Origin: Paenibacillus qinlingensis | Lineage (GTDB): Bacteria; Bacillota; Bacilli; Paenibacillales; NBRC-103111 | NCBI RefSeq assembly: GCF_013204845.1 | Contig: NZ_JABMKY010000014.1 | Coordinates: 152,145-216,144 of the forward strand | Direction of reading: 5' to 3' | DNA: 64,000 nt | Shown here: positions 9,160-18,648 of the stretch, one piece after another | How the letters are laid out: the number at the start of each line of letters is the position of its first letter | Numbering within the stretch: position 1 is the stretch's first letter | Translations under genes and position numbers: made by a program | Notes under the pieces: model-generated | What the model was told of the DNA's origin: nothing | Databases searched by the model: none | What the model saw: the letters and a program-made list of their open reading frames with translations, nothing else

Positions 9160-9182
9160 AAGAGCCCCAGACTGGGACTCTC
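9160..9182 (-). terminator. Weak hairpin between rplI and dnaB
   Basis: The minus-strand stem GAGTCCC/GGGGCTC has one mismatch and the tail is TTCTCTCTT, so it is at most a partial terminator. Confidence 0.35.
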
Positions 9183-9230
9183 ATTCTTTACTTCTTGTTA
9201 TTTAAATGGCTCTATTCTATGGCCTTAAGC

Positions 9231-9680
9231 TTACTTCTCTTCCGTTACTTGAACGTTCAAACTTGCCGTTACTTCCGCATGCAGCTTAACCGGAACTTTC
9301 GTTACACCTAGGGTACGAATCGGCTCTTCCAGCACAATTTTACGCTTGTCGATCACGATTTTATACTGCTTCTCAAGTACTTCTGCAATCTGCTTACTAG
9401 GAATAGCTCCGAACAAACGACCACCTTCGCCAGACTTCGCTTTAATTTGAACGGTCATTTCACTAAGCTTCTCGCCTAACGCCTGTGCATCTGCCTTCTC
9501 TTGATCCTTGCGGCGTTGCTCGGCTTTCTTTTGATTATCTAACACTTTGACTGTGCCCTGAGTAGCTGGAGCTGCAAGTCCTTGTGCGATTAGGAAATTC
9601 TGTGCGTACCCTTCGGATACTTCCTTCACTTCGCCCTTCTTACCTTGGCCTTTAACGTCTTTGAGTAAAATTACTTTCAT
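9231..9680 (-). CDS. rplI: 50S ribosomal protein L9
   Basis: Large-subunit protein that binds 23S rRNA near the L1 stalk. The 149 residues have the normal two-domain form: an N-terminal MKVILLKDVKGQGKKGEV rRNA-binding domain, a long charged connecting helix (about 40-75) and a C-terminal domain. The ATG at 9680 has GGAGGG 9 nt upstream. Its first base overlaps the stop of gdpP in an ATGA junction, so the two are translationally coupled. An upstream extension inside gdpP was rejected. Confidence 0.98.
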   Translation of the reverse strand: MKVILLKDVKGQGKKGEVKEVSEGYAQNFLIAQGLAAPATQGTVKVLDNQKKAEQRRKDQEKADAQALGEKLSEMTVQIKAKSGEGGRLFGAIPSKQIAEVLEKQYKIVIDKRKIVLEEPIRTLGVTKVPVKLHAEVTASLNVQVTEEK

Positions 9681-11638
9681 TCGAAAAGTCCCTCCTCTTC
9701 CTGCATATCGGCTAGTACTTGTTTTAAGCGGTTCGTTGCTTCTTCTAATGTGCAATCTGTTTGCGTCGCTGCATTCGTTAAATGCCCGCCGCCGCCCAGA
9801 CGCTCCATCACAACTTGGACGTTCATTTGGCCAAGCGATCTCGCGCTGATCCCAATTAATCCATCCGGTCGTTCGGCAATTACGAAGGAAGCCATAATAT
9901 TCGTCATATTTAACAATGTATCAGCAACTTGCGCGATCATCAACTGAGAATATTTACGTGATGGCTCAGCGACTGCCAAAGCCACGTGTTCATAGATAGT
10001 TTCTGTGTGCTTAATAATCTCGGAACGCTCAATATAAGAATCCAAATCTTCCTTCAATAACTTCTGAATGAGAGCTGAATCTGCCCCATTGCGTCGCAGG
10101 TACGACGCGGCTTCGAAGGTTCTAGCACCTGTCCGAAGACTGAAACTCTTCGTATCTACAACAATCCCTGCAAGCAGCATCGTGGCCTCTAGAACCTCCA
10201 TCGATAGCTTCTCGTTGATATACTGCAGCAGCTCGGTCACTAGCTCACACGTAGAGGACGCGTACGGCTCCATATAGACGAGTGTAGCGTCATGGATGAA
10301 CTCCTCACTCCTACGATGGTGATCGACCACGACGACCCTGTGTGTCAGCTGTAGCAGCTTAGGCTCAGCGACCATGGATGCCTTGTGTGTATCCACAACA
10401 ACGGCAAGTGTTCGCTGCGTCGTAATCTGCATGCCCTGCTCAGGCGTAATGAACCAACGATGCAGCCGTTCATCTGCAGAAATCGTCTCCATCACCTTCT
10501 GGATCGCAGGATTCACGCCCTCCAGCACAATATAGCCTTCTTTGCCGACGACTTGGACAGCCTTGAGCACGCCAATCGCAGCGCCGATGGAATCCATATC
10601 TGCAAAGCGATGGCCCATGATGATGACCTTGTCACTATCTTTCATGAGATCGCGCAGCGCATGTGAGATCACCCGAGCTCTAACCCGCGTACGTTTCTCG
10701 ACTGCGTTCGTTCTCCCACCGTAGAAAGACAGACGCTGTCCGACCTTCACCGTTACCTGATCACCACCGCGGCCGAGCGACATGTCCAGCCCCATTTGTG
10801 CCATTTGACCAAGTTCAGTGAGCTGTTCAGCTCCTGACGCAATCCCGATACTAAGAGTTAAAGGCAGCTTGTTCTCAATCGTGAGATCGCGAACATCGTC
10901 TAGAAGTTCAAAGCGTGTTTGCTCTAATTGACGCAACGCTTTCTGATCCATCAGGATTAGGAAGCGATCTGAGGATGTCCGGCGTAAATATAGCTGATTC
11001 TTCTGAGCCCATTCGGTAATTTCACCAGTGACCTTGGCCAGCATAAGGCTGCGCGCCTGATCATCTAATCCTTGGGTCGCTTCTTCCAAATTATCCATCA
11101 TCACGATGCCAATCGCCGTTTTACTATCTTCGTATTTCTTCGCCAGCAGGGCTTGCTCCGTAATCTCACGCAGATAGAGGAGTCTCTCCTCCGGTTTGGA
11201 CCAGACTTGATAAATAAATTGGCCAACTTTCAGCTCCAGCGTTTCGGCCTTGTCTTTCTTATTCTTGAGATCGGGGAAATAATCAAAGAGCGACTCACCA
11301 ATGACCGAGTCTTGCCCTAGCATTTTCGCTACAAAAGGATTGTGCCACTCTATGCGTTTCTCTTCATTATATAAAATAATGCCGATGGGCAGCCCGCTCA
11401 TGACTTCATTGCCGGCTTTCTTCACCCGATGGGTTATCGTACCGACGTACGTATTCAATTCTCGACGAAAAGCTGTCTCCGCTTGCAGCGTAAAATACGC
11501 CATTACTCCGCAGAGTAAGAAAGCCGTTAGGCCCAGCCACCATTTGAACATATAGATAATGGCTGTCAAGGCGATGAGCAGAACGAACATCCACACAATA
11601 TGTTGACCGTGCCACCGCTTCAAAAGGAACTTCGGCAT
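9677..11638 (-). CDS. gdpP: Cyclic-di-AMP phosphodiesterase GdpP
   Basis: Membrane enzyme that hydrolyses c-di-AMP to pApA and so controls potassium balance and wall stress. The 653 residues show two N-terminal membrane segments (about 12-52), a PAS domain (about 80-150), a degenerate GGDEF domain (about 170-300) and a C-terminal DHH-DHHA1 phosphodiesterase with FADMDSIGAA, VVVDHHRRSEEF and the GGGGHLTNAA block near the end. This is the standard order and length. The gene lies between yybS and rplI and overlaps rplI by 4 nt. Confidence 0.97.
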   Translation of the reverse strand: MPKFLLKRWHGQHIVWMFVLLIALTAIIYMFKWWLGLTAFLLCGVMAYFTLQAETAFRRELNTYVGTITHRVKKAGNEVMSGLPIGIILYNEEKRIEWHNPFVAKMLGQDSVIGESLFDYFPDLKNKKDKAETLELKVGQFIYQVWSKPEERLLYLREITEQALLAKKYEDSKTAIGIVMMDNLEEATQGLDDQARSLMLAKVTGEITEWAQKNQLYLRRTSSDRFLILMDQKALRQLEQTRFELLDDVRDLTIENKLPLTLSIGIASGAEQLTELGQMAQMGLDMSLGRGGDQVTVKVGQRLSFYGGRTNAVEKRTRVRARVISHALRDLMKDSDKVIIMGHRFADMDSIGAAIGVLKAVQVVGKEGYIVLEGVNPAIQKVMETISADERLHRWFITPEQGMQITTQRTLAVVVDTHKASMVAEPKLLQLTHRVVVVDHHRRSEEFIHDATLVYMEPYASSTCELVTELLQYINEKLSMEVLEATMLLAGIVVDTKSFSLRTGARTFEAASYLRRNGADSALIQKLLKEDLDSYIERSEIIKHTETIYEHVALAVAEPSRKYSQLMIAQVADTLLNMTNIMASFVIAERPDGLIGISARSLGQMNVQVVMERLGGGGHLTNAATQTDCTLEEATNRLKQVLADMQEEEGLFE

Positions 11639-11656
11639 TCGAACTAGCTCCTAATC

Positions 11657-12571
11657 CTATAAATTTTTCTTGAACCGTTCACGGATTGGAAACGCAACAT
11701 CAAATACCCCTAACAAGCTATACACAATAAAGAGTGGCGGCATAAAGATCAGAATGATAATGGCCACAATGGGCAGAATCGGTTTCCATTTATTCGCATG
11801 CGCCACAAAGAACAGAAAGCCTATCGCTTGAACTGCGAATACGAGCATCAATAGCGGCATCGCATTCATCAGCAGTGTTGAAATGAGTGATCTTGCATCG
11901 GGCTTTGAGAATAAATCTAAAACAAAAGCCACTAAATAGATCCAGACAAGTGATCTTTGCAGTTTCCATTCTCTCATCGGGCGTAGACCAGGGATACCTT
12001 CTCCTGTTTTGTTCAAGAACCACCGCGTTACACCATGTGTCACAAAAGTAATGAACAACGCCACAAAAATCAAATACAACGGTATCACTTGCACGATGAA
12101 TCCAACGTACCAGTCCTGATCTTTAGGTAAAATATCCTGAATGCTACTCGGCATCGTTGCAATACTATCTATCATGAATTGCTTGAACTTAGTAACCGGG
12201 TCAAGACCTAAAGCAAAGCCCAGAAGCAGGCTTAATAACGACTCTGCCAAGACGGTAACGATACCCGCAGTTAATACGGATCTTGCTGCCGCTTTACGTT
12301 TGTACAAGTTCCCCATCACTAACACAGGGGGTAGTATGAACAACGCAATTGTTATTAAATAGAGACCTATCCACTGGGTAAGTATGTAGATAACGAGCAG
12401 ACTGAGTACATAACTAATGACGAAACGCTTCGTACTTGTTTTGACGTATAACATAAGAACTGGTACTAACAAAAAACTACATGTAAAAATAATAAATGGT
12501 GTCATCAGCGATAGCAATGAAATAATCATAACAACGCTCCAAATGACACTCTGCCAACTTCGATTCCCCAA
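11657..12571 (-). CDS. yybS: YybS-family (DUF2232) membrane protein
   Basis: Integral membrane protein of 304 residues with about eight hydrophobic segments and the short charged loops typical of the YybS/DUF2232 family. Its function is unknown; an S-component-like transporter role has been suggested for relatives. I use the TTG at 12571 as start because GAGGTGAG lies 6-7 nt upstream and the N-terminus then leads straight into the first membrane helix. It is 18 nt upstream of gdpP, the conserved arrangement in Bacilli. Confidence 0.88.
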   Translation of the reverse strand: MGNRSWQSVIWSVVMIISLLSLMTPFIIFTCSFLLVPVLMLYVKTSTKRFVISYVLSLLVIYILTQWIGLYLITIALFILPPVLVMGNLYKRKAAARSVLTAGIVTVLAESLLSLLLGFALGLDPVTKFKQFMIDSIATMPSSIQDILPKDQDWYVGFIVQVIPLYLIFVALFITFVTHGVTRWFLNKTGEGIPGLRPMREWKLQRSLVWIYLVAFVLDLFSKPDARSLISTLLMNAMPLLMLVFAVQAIGFLFFVAHANKWKPILPIVAIIILIFMPPLFIVYSLLGVFDVAFPIRERFKKNL

Positions 12572-12577
12572 CCGGGC

Positions 12578-12889
12578 TCACCTCTTACGTAAATGTTCTT
12601 CGAGCGATGAAATGTCGCCGTACCAGTCCTCAAGTTGATGGCCCTCTTGGCGGTGCTTCTTCATTTTCTCAACAATAGCTTCGTCCAAACTGCGATAAGA
12701 AATCCCCAGTCTTCGGCCTAAAATATAACCGCTCGAAATCAAACTGGCTAATCCATCGACCATCTTTACATGACTACCTTCCCACATGCCTTTGAGCAAG
12801 TGAGCTACATGATCTACGACTTCTGTTTTGAGCCACTCAATGACTTTGGCCCGTCTGGCTAGGTCAACTTCTTTATCCCTATTCAGCAA
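12578..12889 (-). CDS. MazG-like family protein
   Basis: Small helical protein (103 residues) with the MazG-like pattern: an N-terminal RRAKVIEWLKTEVVDHVAHLL helix, a central glycine-containing turn (SSGYILGRRLGIS) and a C-terminal SLDEAIVEKMKKHR helix. Relatives are all-alpha nucleotide pyrophosphatase folds, but the metal-binding Glu set of true MazG is not obvious here, so catalysis is doubtful. The start is a TTG with GGAG about 9 nt upstream. It precedes yybS by 6 nt in the same operon. Confidence 0.7.
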   Translation of the reverse strand: MLNRDKEVDLARRAKVIEWLKTEVVDHVAHLLKGMWEGSHVKMVDGLASLISSGYILGRRLGISYRSLDEAIVEKMKKHRQEGHQLEDWYGDISSLEEHLRKR

Positions 12890-12987
12890 CCGTCATCACT
12901 CCTCATCTCAGCAGAAACGATATTGATCAATTATACCACAAAAAGGTACTAGAAAAGAAAGCCTCTAATCGCGCTCTCTGATGCCGT

Positions 12988-13015
12988 AAAAAAAGACAGC
13001 TGATCTAGACAGCTG
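12988..13015 (-). terminator. Terminator after the phosphatase gene
   Basis: Minus-strand CAGCTG arms with a 7-nt loop are followed shortly by seven T. It ends the long leftward transport/phosphatase gene string. Confidence 0.7.
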
Positions 13016-13079
13016 CCCTGTTTGGGAATTGTATTCTTTTAGGAAAAATAGCATGGAAATGGGGATCCAAATTACTCCC

Positions 13080-13820
13080 TCAATTTGTTATTAATTGCTC
13101 CTTCAGTGCTTGGATCTGCTCTTCCGATATTCCAATCGTTAGTAGATACCGCTCTGCATTGCCGTACCGAAGTTCCAAGTGAGATAACAGATCCGACATA
13201 TAAACGGGATCACACCCTAGGAAGCTTTCATATATGTCATCGGGTACATTCGCGGGTTTCCCCTTACGCAGTTCATCCATAATTGGCGTAATACAGGCAT
13301 TCGTTAGCACATAGTCTTCCAAAATTGTTCCATGTGGAACATTTGCAAGGTCTAACAATAGGGCTGAAACGACACCAGTCCGGTCTTTACCTGCCGCGCA
13401 ATGGAAGAGACTTCCGTGCATACTTCCCTCTGCTAATAAACTGAAAACACGCAACAGCTCGACCTTTGAAGTTTCAATCAAATTTATATATAAATCGCCC
13501 AAACTACGAATTTGTGTAAGACTCGAAGTTGCCGGATTGATCAAACTTACATTGTGATAGCTCACTTGTTCGGAATCTGCGAACACGTTTTTCTTTTCCT
13601 CAAGCTCATGCGCATTTCGCAAATCAATAATTGTCCGTACACCTCTATTTACCAAATCTTGTTGGCTATCCGTACTAAGTATGTGCAAGCCATCCGCTCG
13701 AAATAATACACCCCAACGCGTCATCCGCCCGTCCTTCGTCTTATAGCCTCCAAGATCACGCAAGTTATATGCGCCTTCAACTTGTAGAACGCGTTGCTCA
13801 TTAGCCATATGTGTCGTCAT
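13080..13820 (-). CDS. Tyrosine/serine-type protein phosphatase (CX5R family)
   Basis: Cysteine-based phosphatase of the Y_phosphatase3 type (246 residues). The P-loop HCAAGKDRTG gives the nucleophile Cys, five residues and the phosphate-binding Arg. Upstream are the family blocks NLRDLGGYKTKDG, LFRADGLHIL and TIIDLRNAHE. The ATG has AAGGCGG 10 nt upstream. It is the last gene of the string that holds two metallophosphoesterases and an ABC importer, so it may act on a small phosphoester or phosphoinositide-like substrate instead of a protein. That is inference from context. Confidence 0.85.
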   Translation of the reverse strand: MTTHMANEQRVLQVEGAYNLRDLGGYKTKDGRMTRWGVLFRADGLHILSTDSQQDLVNRGVRTIIDLRNAHELEEKKNVFADSEQVSYHNVSLINPATSSLTQIRSLGDLYINLIETSKVELLRVFSLLAEGSMHGSLFHCAAGKDRTGVVSALLLDLANVPHGTILEDYVLTNACITPIMDELRKGKPANVPDDIYESFLGCDPVYMSDLLSHLELRYGNAERYLLTIGISEEQIQALKEQLITN

Positions 13821-13882
13821 GAGTATTCATCCGCCTTTATTCAAATTTTGTATAGATAGCGCATAACGAGCTAGTAACCTTA

Positions 13883-14581
13883 TCAAATATCGAATTGCTT
13901 CAATTGCTGATGCAAGATCTCATTCACTTCATAAATGGCTTCTTTTGCATCCTGAATGTTCCCTTGAAGAAGAGACTCATAAATGCGAGAGTTGATCCTT
14001 CTCCCTTGTCTCGGATTGGATAGCGACTGCGGATTCATTGTTCGATAAGAAACAACTTTGCACATATATTTACCTTTTATTTGCTCCAGAATCTGCATCA
14101 TGTTCTGATTGTGAACTGTGGTTAGAATCGTCTCTATAAACAACAACGAACTTTCATAATAGAGCCAGTGGTCACCGTCGTCTGCCGCTTGAATTTGACG
14201 ATCCAAATGGCCTCGTAACGACGCCAAGTCAAAAGAAAGTCCTCGTTTATCAGCAATATCGAGCGCATAAATCTGCATAGAAACTAACACCTCAAACATA
14301 TCGCAAAACTCTTTGAACGAAATATTTTTAACAAAAACGCCCCTGCCCCGTATTGATTCTACGAAACCTTCTTGCTCTAATAAAGAGATAGCCGCCCGTA
14401 TCGGCGTTCGACTCATGTTCAGTTGATCTGCCAATTCATTCTCTGATAAAAGGGTACCAGGTAAATAATTCGCATGAATAATGTGATTTCGAATTTCTTG
14501 ATAGGCTTTCTTTTCTAGCGATGGCTTAGCCACGCTTTTCGTTTGAAGCAGATGCCCTTGCTGTGTGAATAATGAACTCAT
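13883..14581 (-). CDS. GntR-family transcriptional regulator
   Basis: Probable local regulator of the transport operon (232 residues from this start). The N-terminal winged helix shows AYQEIRNHIIHANYLPGTLL, ELADQLNMSRTPIRAAISLL and GFVESIRGRGVFV. The C-terminal all-helical domain is of the FCD/FadR type and would bind the inducer. The ATG at 14581 overlaps the stop of the upstream permease in a TAATG junction, with AAGGCGG in front. Longer in-frame versions start inside the permease and were rejected. Being inside the operon it regulates suggests autoregulation. Confidence 0.85.
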   Translation of the reverse strand: MSSLFTQQGHLLQTKSVAKPSLEKKAYQEIRNHIIHANYLPGTLLSENELADQLNMSRTPIRAAISLLEQEGFVESIRGRGVFVKNISFKEFCDMFEVLVSMQIYALDIADKRGLSFDLASLRGHLDRQIQAADDGDHWLYYESSLLFIETILTTVHNQNMMQILEQIKGKYMCKVVSYRTMNPQSLSNPRQGRRINSRIYESLLQGNIQDAKEAIYEVNEILHQQLKQFDI

Positions 14582-15411
14582 TAACGTAAACCGCCTTTGA
14601 CGAACGAATCGATAATTTGACGCTGAAGCATAAAATAAAGCAATAAAATCGGCAAGCTTGCCAGGGTTGTCGCCGCCATCATCGGTCCCCACAGATTAGC
14701 ATCTGTGGACATAAACGACTGCAACCCGATTTGGAGTGTCGCATGTTCTGGTTTGTTCGTGACCAGCAACGGCCAGAAGTAGTCGTTCCAAGAGGAAATA
14801 AATAATAGCACACCTATAGAGGCAATGGAGGCACGTAGATTCGGGAAAATCGTCCGCCACAGCACGCTCCAGTCCGATGCACCGTCCAAATGAGCGGCTT
14901 CAATTAACGTTCGCGGAAACGATTTGAACGTGTTGTACAGCTGGAGCACCGCGAATGCGGATACGATGTTAGGGATGATTAACCCCATCAAGGAATTCCG
15001 TAGCCCCCAACCACTAATGACTACATAGTTAGGAATCATGATGACCTGAAACGGAACCAGCCATGTCAATGAAATTAATCCATAGAGGAAACCTTTTCCA
15101 CGGAAATCCCAACGCGTGAACGCATAAGCCGCCAGAATGCTTGTGAGCAATTGGGCTGCTGTTTGACTAATAGCAACAATAATTGAATTCGTCATCATAC
15201 GAGCCATAGGAATGGCATGCCATGCCTGCACGTAGTTATCGAGCGTCCAGTGCGTTGGAAGCAGTGACGTGGAGTACACTTCACCTGCTGGTTTAAAGGA
15301 TGTGTTTAACATCCAGTAGAATGGGAAAATAGCAAGAAAGCTTAGCAATATCAACACAGTATGTTTACCGACGGTTGCGCTGCGGGATCCATTCAATCGC
15401 GGATTCTTCAT
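14581..15411 (-). CDS. ABC transporter permease, MalG/UgpE type
   Basis: Inner-membrane subunit (276 residues) of a carbohydrate-type (CUT1) ABC importer. It has six predicted membrane helices and the EAA loop EAAHLDGASDWSVLWRTIFP that contacts the ATPase. The second family block WNDYFWPLLV is near residue 205. It is the second permease of the pair. No ATPase gene is present in the operon, so a shared MsmX-type ATPase encoded elsewhere is likely. Confidence 0.92.
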   Translation of the reverse strand: MKNPRLNGSRSATVGKHTVLILLSFLAIFPFYWMLNTSFKPAGEVYSTSLLPTHWTLDNYVQAWHAIPMARMMTNSIIVAISQTAAQLLTSILAAYAFTRWDFRGKGFLYGLISLTWLVPFQVIMIPNYVVISGWGLRNSLMGLIIPNIVSAFAVLQLYNTFKSFPRTLIEAAHLDGASDWSVLWRTIFPNLRASIASIGVLLFISSWNDYFWPLLVTNKPEHATLQIGLQSFMSTDANLWGPMMAATTLASLPILLLYFMLQRQIIDSFVKGGLR

Positions 15412-15423
15412 GCTGATCCTCCT

Positions 15424-16383
15424 TCAATTATCGTAAAACGAGACCTTTTTTGAGAGTTTCATGAAGGCCAATGAAATAAGTCCAGAACCAATAAACACAC
15501 ATACAGCGGCCGCTGAGCTCCAACCTACGGAGAACGTTTTGAACCCGTACGTCCATAGCAAGTAATAGATGTTTGTTGTTGAATTTAATGGTCCTCCCTG
15601 CGTCAATACATTGACATATGAGAAGCTCCATTCTGCAGCAAATAACGTACTTAGCATCGCCATAAACATAATCGTAGGTGACAAAAGCGGTAGCAGCACG
15701 TGCCAAATAATTTGCCAACGATTCGCCCGATCGATTCTAGCGGCTTCGATATAATCTTTGTTGATCCCCGTCATCGCTGCCGAGAAAATCAGGGTACTGA
15801 AGCTGAGCAGCTTCCAACCCGTGATGAACGTTATCGACCAGATCGCCCACCTTTCGTCGGAGAAGAAACGTATCGGTTCCTGGATATGCAGCACAGCCTG
15901 CAACGGTTTATTGAGAATGCCGCCCATCGGATTCATAATCCAGTTCCACACGGCCGATACCGCAACAGGTGCCATGATCATAGGTACGAAAATTAACGCA
16001 CGATACGCATTGCGAGTGCGTTGCCCGATGTTGTCCGTGGAAATCGCAATAAGCAGCGGTAAAAGCAGCGAAAATGGCATAACGCCCACCGTGTAAAACA
16101 AGGTGTTCAATAGGGCTCTACTCATCTCAGGCAGTGTAATTAGCTTCTCGAAGTTATCCAATCCCATGAATTCCTTCGGTGATGTAGGCAGCATGTTCCA
16201 CTCGTAGAAACTGAGCTGAAAGGTCTCGATTAAAGGACGATAGATCCAGAAACCAATCGAAATCATAACCGGCAACAAATATAAATAAGGAATTAACTTT
16301 TTATAGGGGAACGGTTTATTTACCTTCTGCACCGACTTCGGACGAGCCTTAGAAATCGTCCTCGTAATGGCGTTGCTATTCAT
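15424..16383 (-). CDS. ABC transporter permease, MalF/UgpA type
   Basis: First permease (319 residues) of the CUT1 importer, with a cytoplasmic basic N-terminus, six membrane helices and the EAA loop EAARIDRANRWQIIWHVLLP. It lies 12 nt upstream of its partner permease and about 100 nt downstream of the binding-protein gene, so the three form one transport unit. Confidence 0.92.
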   Translation of the reverse strand: MNSNAITRTISKARPKSVQKVNKPFPYKKLIPYLYLLPVMISIGFWIYRPLIETFQLSFYEWNMLPTSPKEFMGLDNFEKLITLPEMSRALLNTLFYTVGVMPFSLLLPLLIAISTDNIGQRTRNAYRALIFVPMIMAPVAVSAVWNWIMNPMGGILNKPLQAVLHIQEPIRFFSDERWAIWSITFITGWKLLSFSTLIFSAAMTGINKDYIEAARIDRANRWQIIWHVLLPLLSPTIMFMAMLSTLFAAEWSFSYVNVLTQGGPLNSTTNIYYLLWTYGFKTFSVGWSSAAAVCVFIGSGLISLAFMKLSKKVSFYDN

Positions 16384-16485
16384 GGTATCCCTCCTGAATG
16401 TCTAGAACGGTCACTCAGTGATCATCGACTGACCGATTCATGGTTGAAGACAGAAGGATGTAACCACCTCCTGTCTTCACGCCAC

Positions 16486-17778
16486 TTATGGCATTAGTGA
16501 TTGTGCACGTTTCTGGGCATCTTGCATAATGGATGTGCTATCACCTGAACCTTGAATCGATTTCTGCACACCTTCGAGCAAGATCGTCTCAATTTGGCTC
16601 CATTTGGAACCTGGATAGGATACCCAAGGCTGCAAGCGAGTAAGCTGCTCTAGATTCGGCTTCACCAGCGGATTGGCTGCCACCCAGTCCTTCAAATACT
16701 TCGGATCATCAACAATTGCTGGGCGAAGCGGCAAGTAACCGATTTTGGACGTAATGATTGTATAGCCCCGCTCACTTGTAACAAACTTGAGGAATTCCCA
16801 CGCTGCTTGCTGTTTCGCTTTATCATCAGATAACACGAACAAGGCACTACCTGAGTTTACCGGTGTAGTAGGTTTACTTCCGAAAGATGGCATTTGTACG
16901 GCTTTCAGGTCCCAGCCTCCAGCTTTTGAAGCGCTGAGCAATGCGCTCTGTAAAGCGCTTGTATACAGCAGCATCCCAACCTTCGATTCGCTAAATGCTT
17001 GAATCACTTCTGTGTCGTTCATCTTGTCGCTTGCGCCACTTTGAACGAGATCCTGCCACATCTTAATCGCACCAATCGCTGCGGGCTCACCGAACTGGAT
17101 CGTTTTACGATCATCCGATAGAACCTTGCCACCGTTGCTGCCGATCAATGCCTGGACAATCCAGTCCGCTCCGGCAGAACCGCCCAAATGAACACCAGAA
17201 GCTTTCGTTTTAGCAGCAATCTGCAGCGCATAGGTCTTCACTTCCTCCCACGTTTTCGGAGGGTTTTCTGGATCAAGACCCGCATCCTTGAATAGCTTTG
17301 CGTTATAGAATAGGACCGGTGTACTGAATGTAAAAGGAAGTCCGTAAGTTTTGCCTTTCAATTGTCCTAATTTTAGTCCATTTGGCGAGAAGCCTTCGAA
17401 GTTCTTCTTCAGCTCATCAGCAGGCACAATATCTTCCAATGCCTTCGCATTATAGTTTTGAACGGCATAATCCAAGCCATCGAATACGAGCTGTGCAACG
17501 TCAGGTCGCGAACCCGCCGCGATATCTGCCTGTACCTTCGTATTAATTTCCGTGGATGTAACCGGAATCGCATCGATTTTGATGTTCGGATGCGCTGCCT
17601 CGAATTCCGTAATCAGCTGCTGAGTGCCTTCCTTTTGACTAGCGATCGCTAAGTTGTAGCTATAGAAAGAAATCGTAACCGGCCCAGTTGATGCACTCTC
17701 CTTGCCGTTTCCACATGCAGCTGTTACCAGTACAGTTAATGAAAGCAACATCATGATCTTTGTTTTGGCTCGTGACAT
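16486..17778 (-). CDS. ABC transporter substrate-binding lipoprotein, UgpB/MalE type
   Basis: Extracellular solute-binding protein of family 1. The ATG at 17778 has GAAGGAG upstream and opens a signal peptide (MSRAKTKIMMLLSLTVLV) ending in the lipobox VTAAC, so Cys22 would be lipid-anchored. The mature domain has the expected length (about 410 residues) with blocks such as GLPFTFSTPVLFYN and the C-terminal AAWEFLKFVTS. An upstream start at 17844 would bury the signal peptide and was rejected. Substrate is unknown. The neighbouring phosphoesterases suggest a phosphorylated compound such as a glycerophosphodiester. Confidence 0.93.
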   Translation of the reverse strand: MSRAKTKIMMLLSLTVLVTAACGNGKESASTGPVTISFYSYNLAIASQKEGTQQLITEFEAAHPNIKIDAIPVTSTEINTKVQADIAAGSRPDVAQLVFDGLDYAVQNYNAKALEDIVPADELKKNFEGFSPNGLKLGQLKGKTYGLPFTFSTPVLFYNAKLFKDAGLDPENPPKTWEEVKTYALQIAAKTKASGVHLGGSAGADWIVQALIGSNGGKVLSDDRKTIQFGEPAAIGAIKMWQDLVQSGASDKMNDTEVIQAFSESKVGMLLYTSALQSALLSASKAGGWDLKAVQMPSFGSKPTTPVNSGSALFVLSDDKAKQQAAWEFLKFVTSERGYTIITSKIGYLPLRPAIVDDPKYLKDWVAANPLVKPNLEQLTRLQPWVSYPGSKWSQIETILLEGVQKSIQGSGDSTSIMQDAQKRAQSLMP

Positions 17779-17815
17779 GTCACAGCTCCTTCTTATTATC
17801 GATCTATAGGTAGGA

Positions 17816-18646
17816 TTAGGCCTCAGCATGAATCTTGGATACATTCAGTTCATAGAGTAAGCGCTGCTCGCCAGGCAGGGTCATGGGTTGTACGCTCATT
17901 TGTCCGTTCTTCACCGTGATCAAGTTGTAACCGGATCGATCGATGAATCGCATGTTCGTCGAAGCTGACGGATCTAGACCGAAAGCAAGTCCATCTGCAG
18001 CTGCGCACAAAATGCCATTTAACGTACCGACATTATGATAATGAATGTGCCCCGACAATAAGCCAATCACGTCGCTGCCATCGATGACTCTCGCCAAATC
18101 CTGCGGATTTTCCAATAGATGATCATCCATCAATACCGTAGGTGTCTTCACAACTGGATGATGGTGCACAATAATCGTTCCGGATGGTGCCGGCTCAGCC
18201 AGCACTTGCTTAAGCCATGCGAGCTGCACGTCATCTAGTCTACCACCATGGGTACCTGGTACTTGTGTATTTAACATCACGATACGGAGGCCATCGGCCA
18301 TGAAGCTATAATAATAGGACTCGTTCGATGGCTCTTCCTCTAGGAAACCTTCGCGAAATGGCTCGCGGAAATCATGATTGCCTAACGCGACATGTATTGG
18401 AATGCCGAGAAGTGCTTCTTCTTCGTCCAGTAGCTTTCTAAGAAAACGATAGTCTTCCAAATCCCCATCATGTGTCAAATCACCGCTAATCACCACAAAT
18501 GATGATTTCGTCTCCAATGAGCGAATGTCAGTACAAGCAGCGCGCAACTTATCTGACATGTCGAGGCCGAACAATGGTTTCTTTCCAGGTGCGCTAATAT
18601 GTATGTCTGTTAAATGAATGAAGAAAATCGGTTCCTTCGTCGCCAT
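17816..18646 (-). CDS. Metallophosphoesterase, CpdA-like
   Basis: Calcineurin-like dinuclear-metal phosphoesterase (276 residues), cytosolic, without a signal peptide. All five motifs are visible: TDIH, GDLTHDG, GNHD, HHHPV and GHIH. The layout resembles cyclic-nucleotide or glycerophosphodiester phosphodiesterases (GpdQ/CpdA). It sits 37 nt upstream of the binding-protein gene and 2 nt after the other metallophosphoesterase, so it belongs to the operon. Confidence 0.9.
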   Translation of the reverse strand: MATKEPIFFIHLTDIHISAPGKKPLFGLDMSDKLRAACTDIRSLETKSSFVVISGDLTHDGDLEDYRFLRKLLDEEEALLGIPIHVALGNHDFREPFREGFLEEEPSNESYYYSFMADGLRIVMLNTQVPGTHGGRLDDVQLAWLKQVLAEPAPSGTIIVHHHPVVKTPTVLMDDHLLENPQDLARVIDGSDVIGLLSGHIHYHNVGTLNGILCAAADGLAFGLDPSASTNMRFIDRSGYNLITVKNGQMSVQPMTLPGEQRLLYELNVSKIHAEA

Positions 18647-18648
18647 TG

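Noticed and set aside
13326..13341. TGTTCCATGTGGAACA, parS-like
   Set aside because: Two mismatches to the parS consensus at key positions and it lies in a conserved coding region; probably chance.
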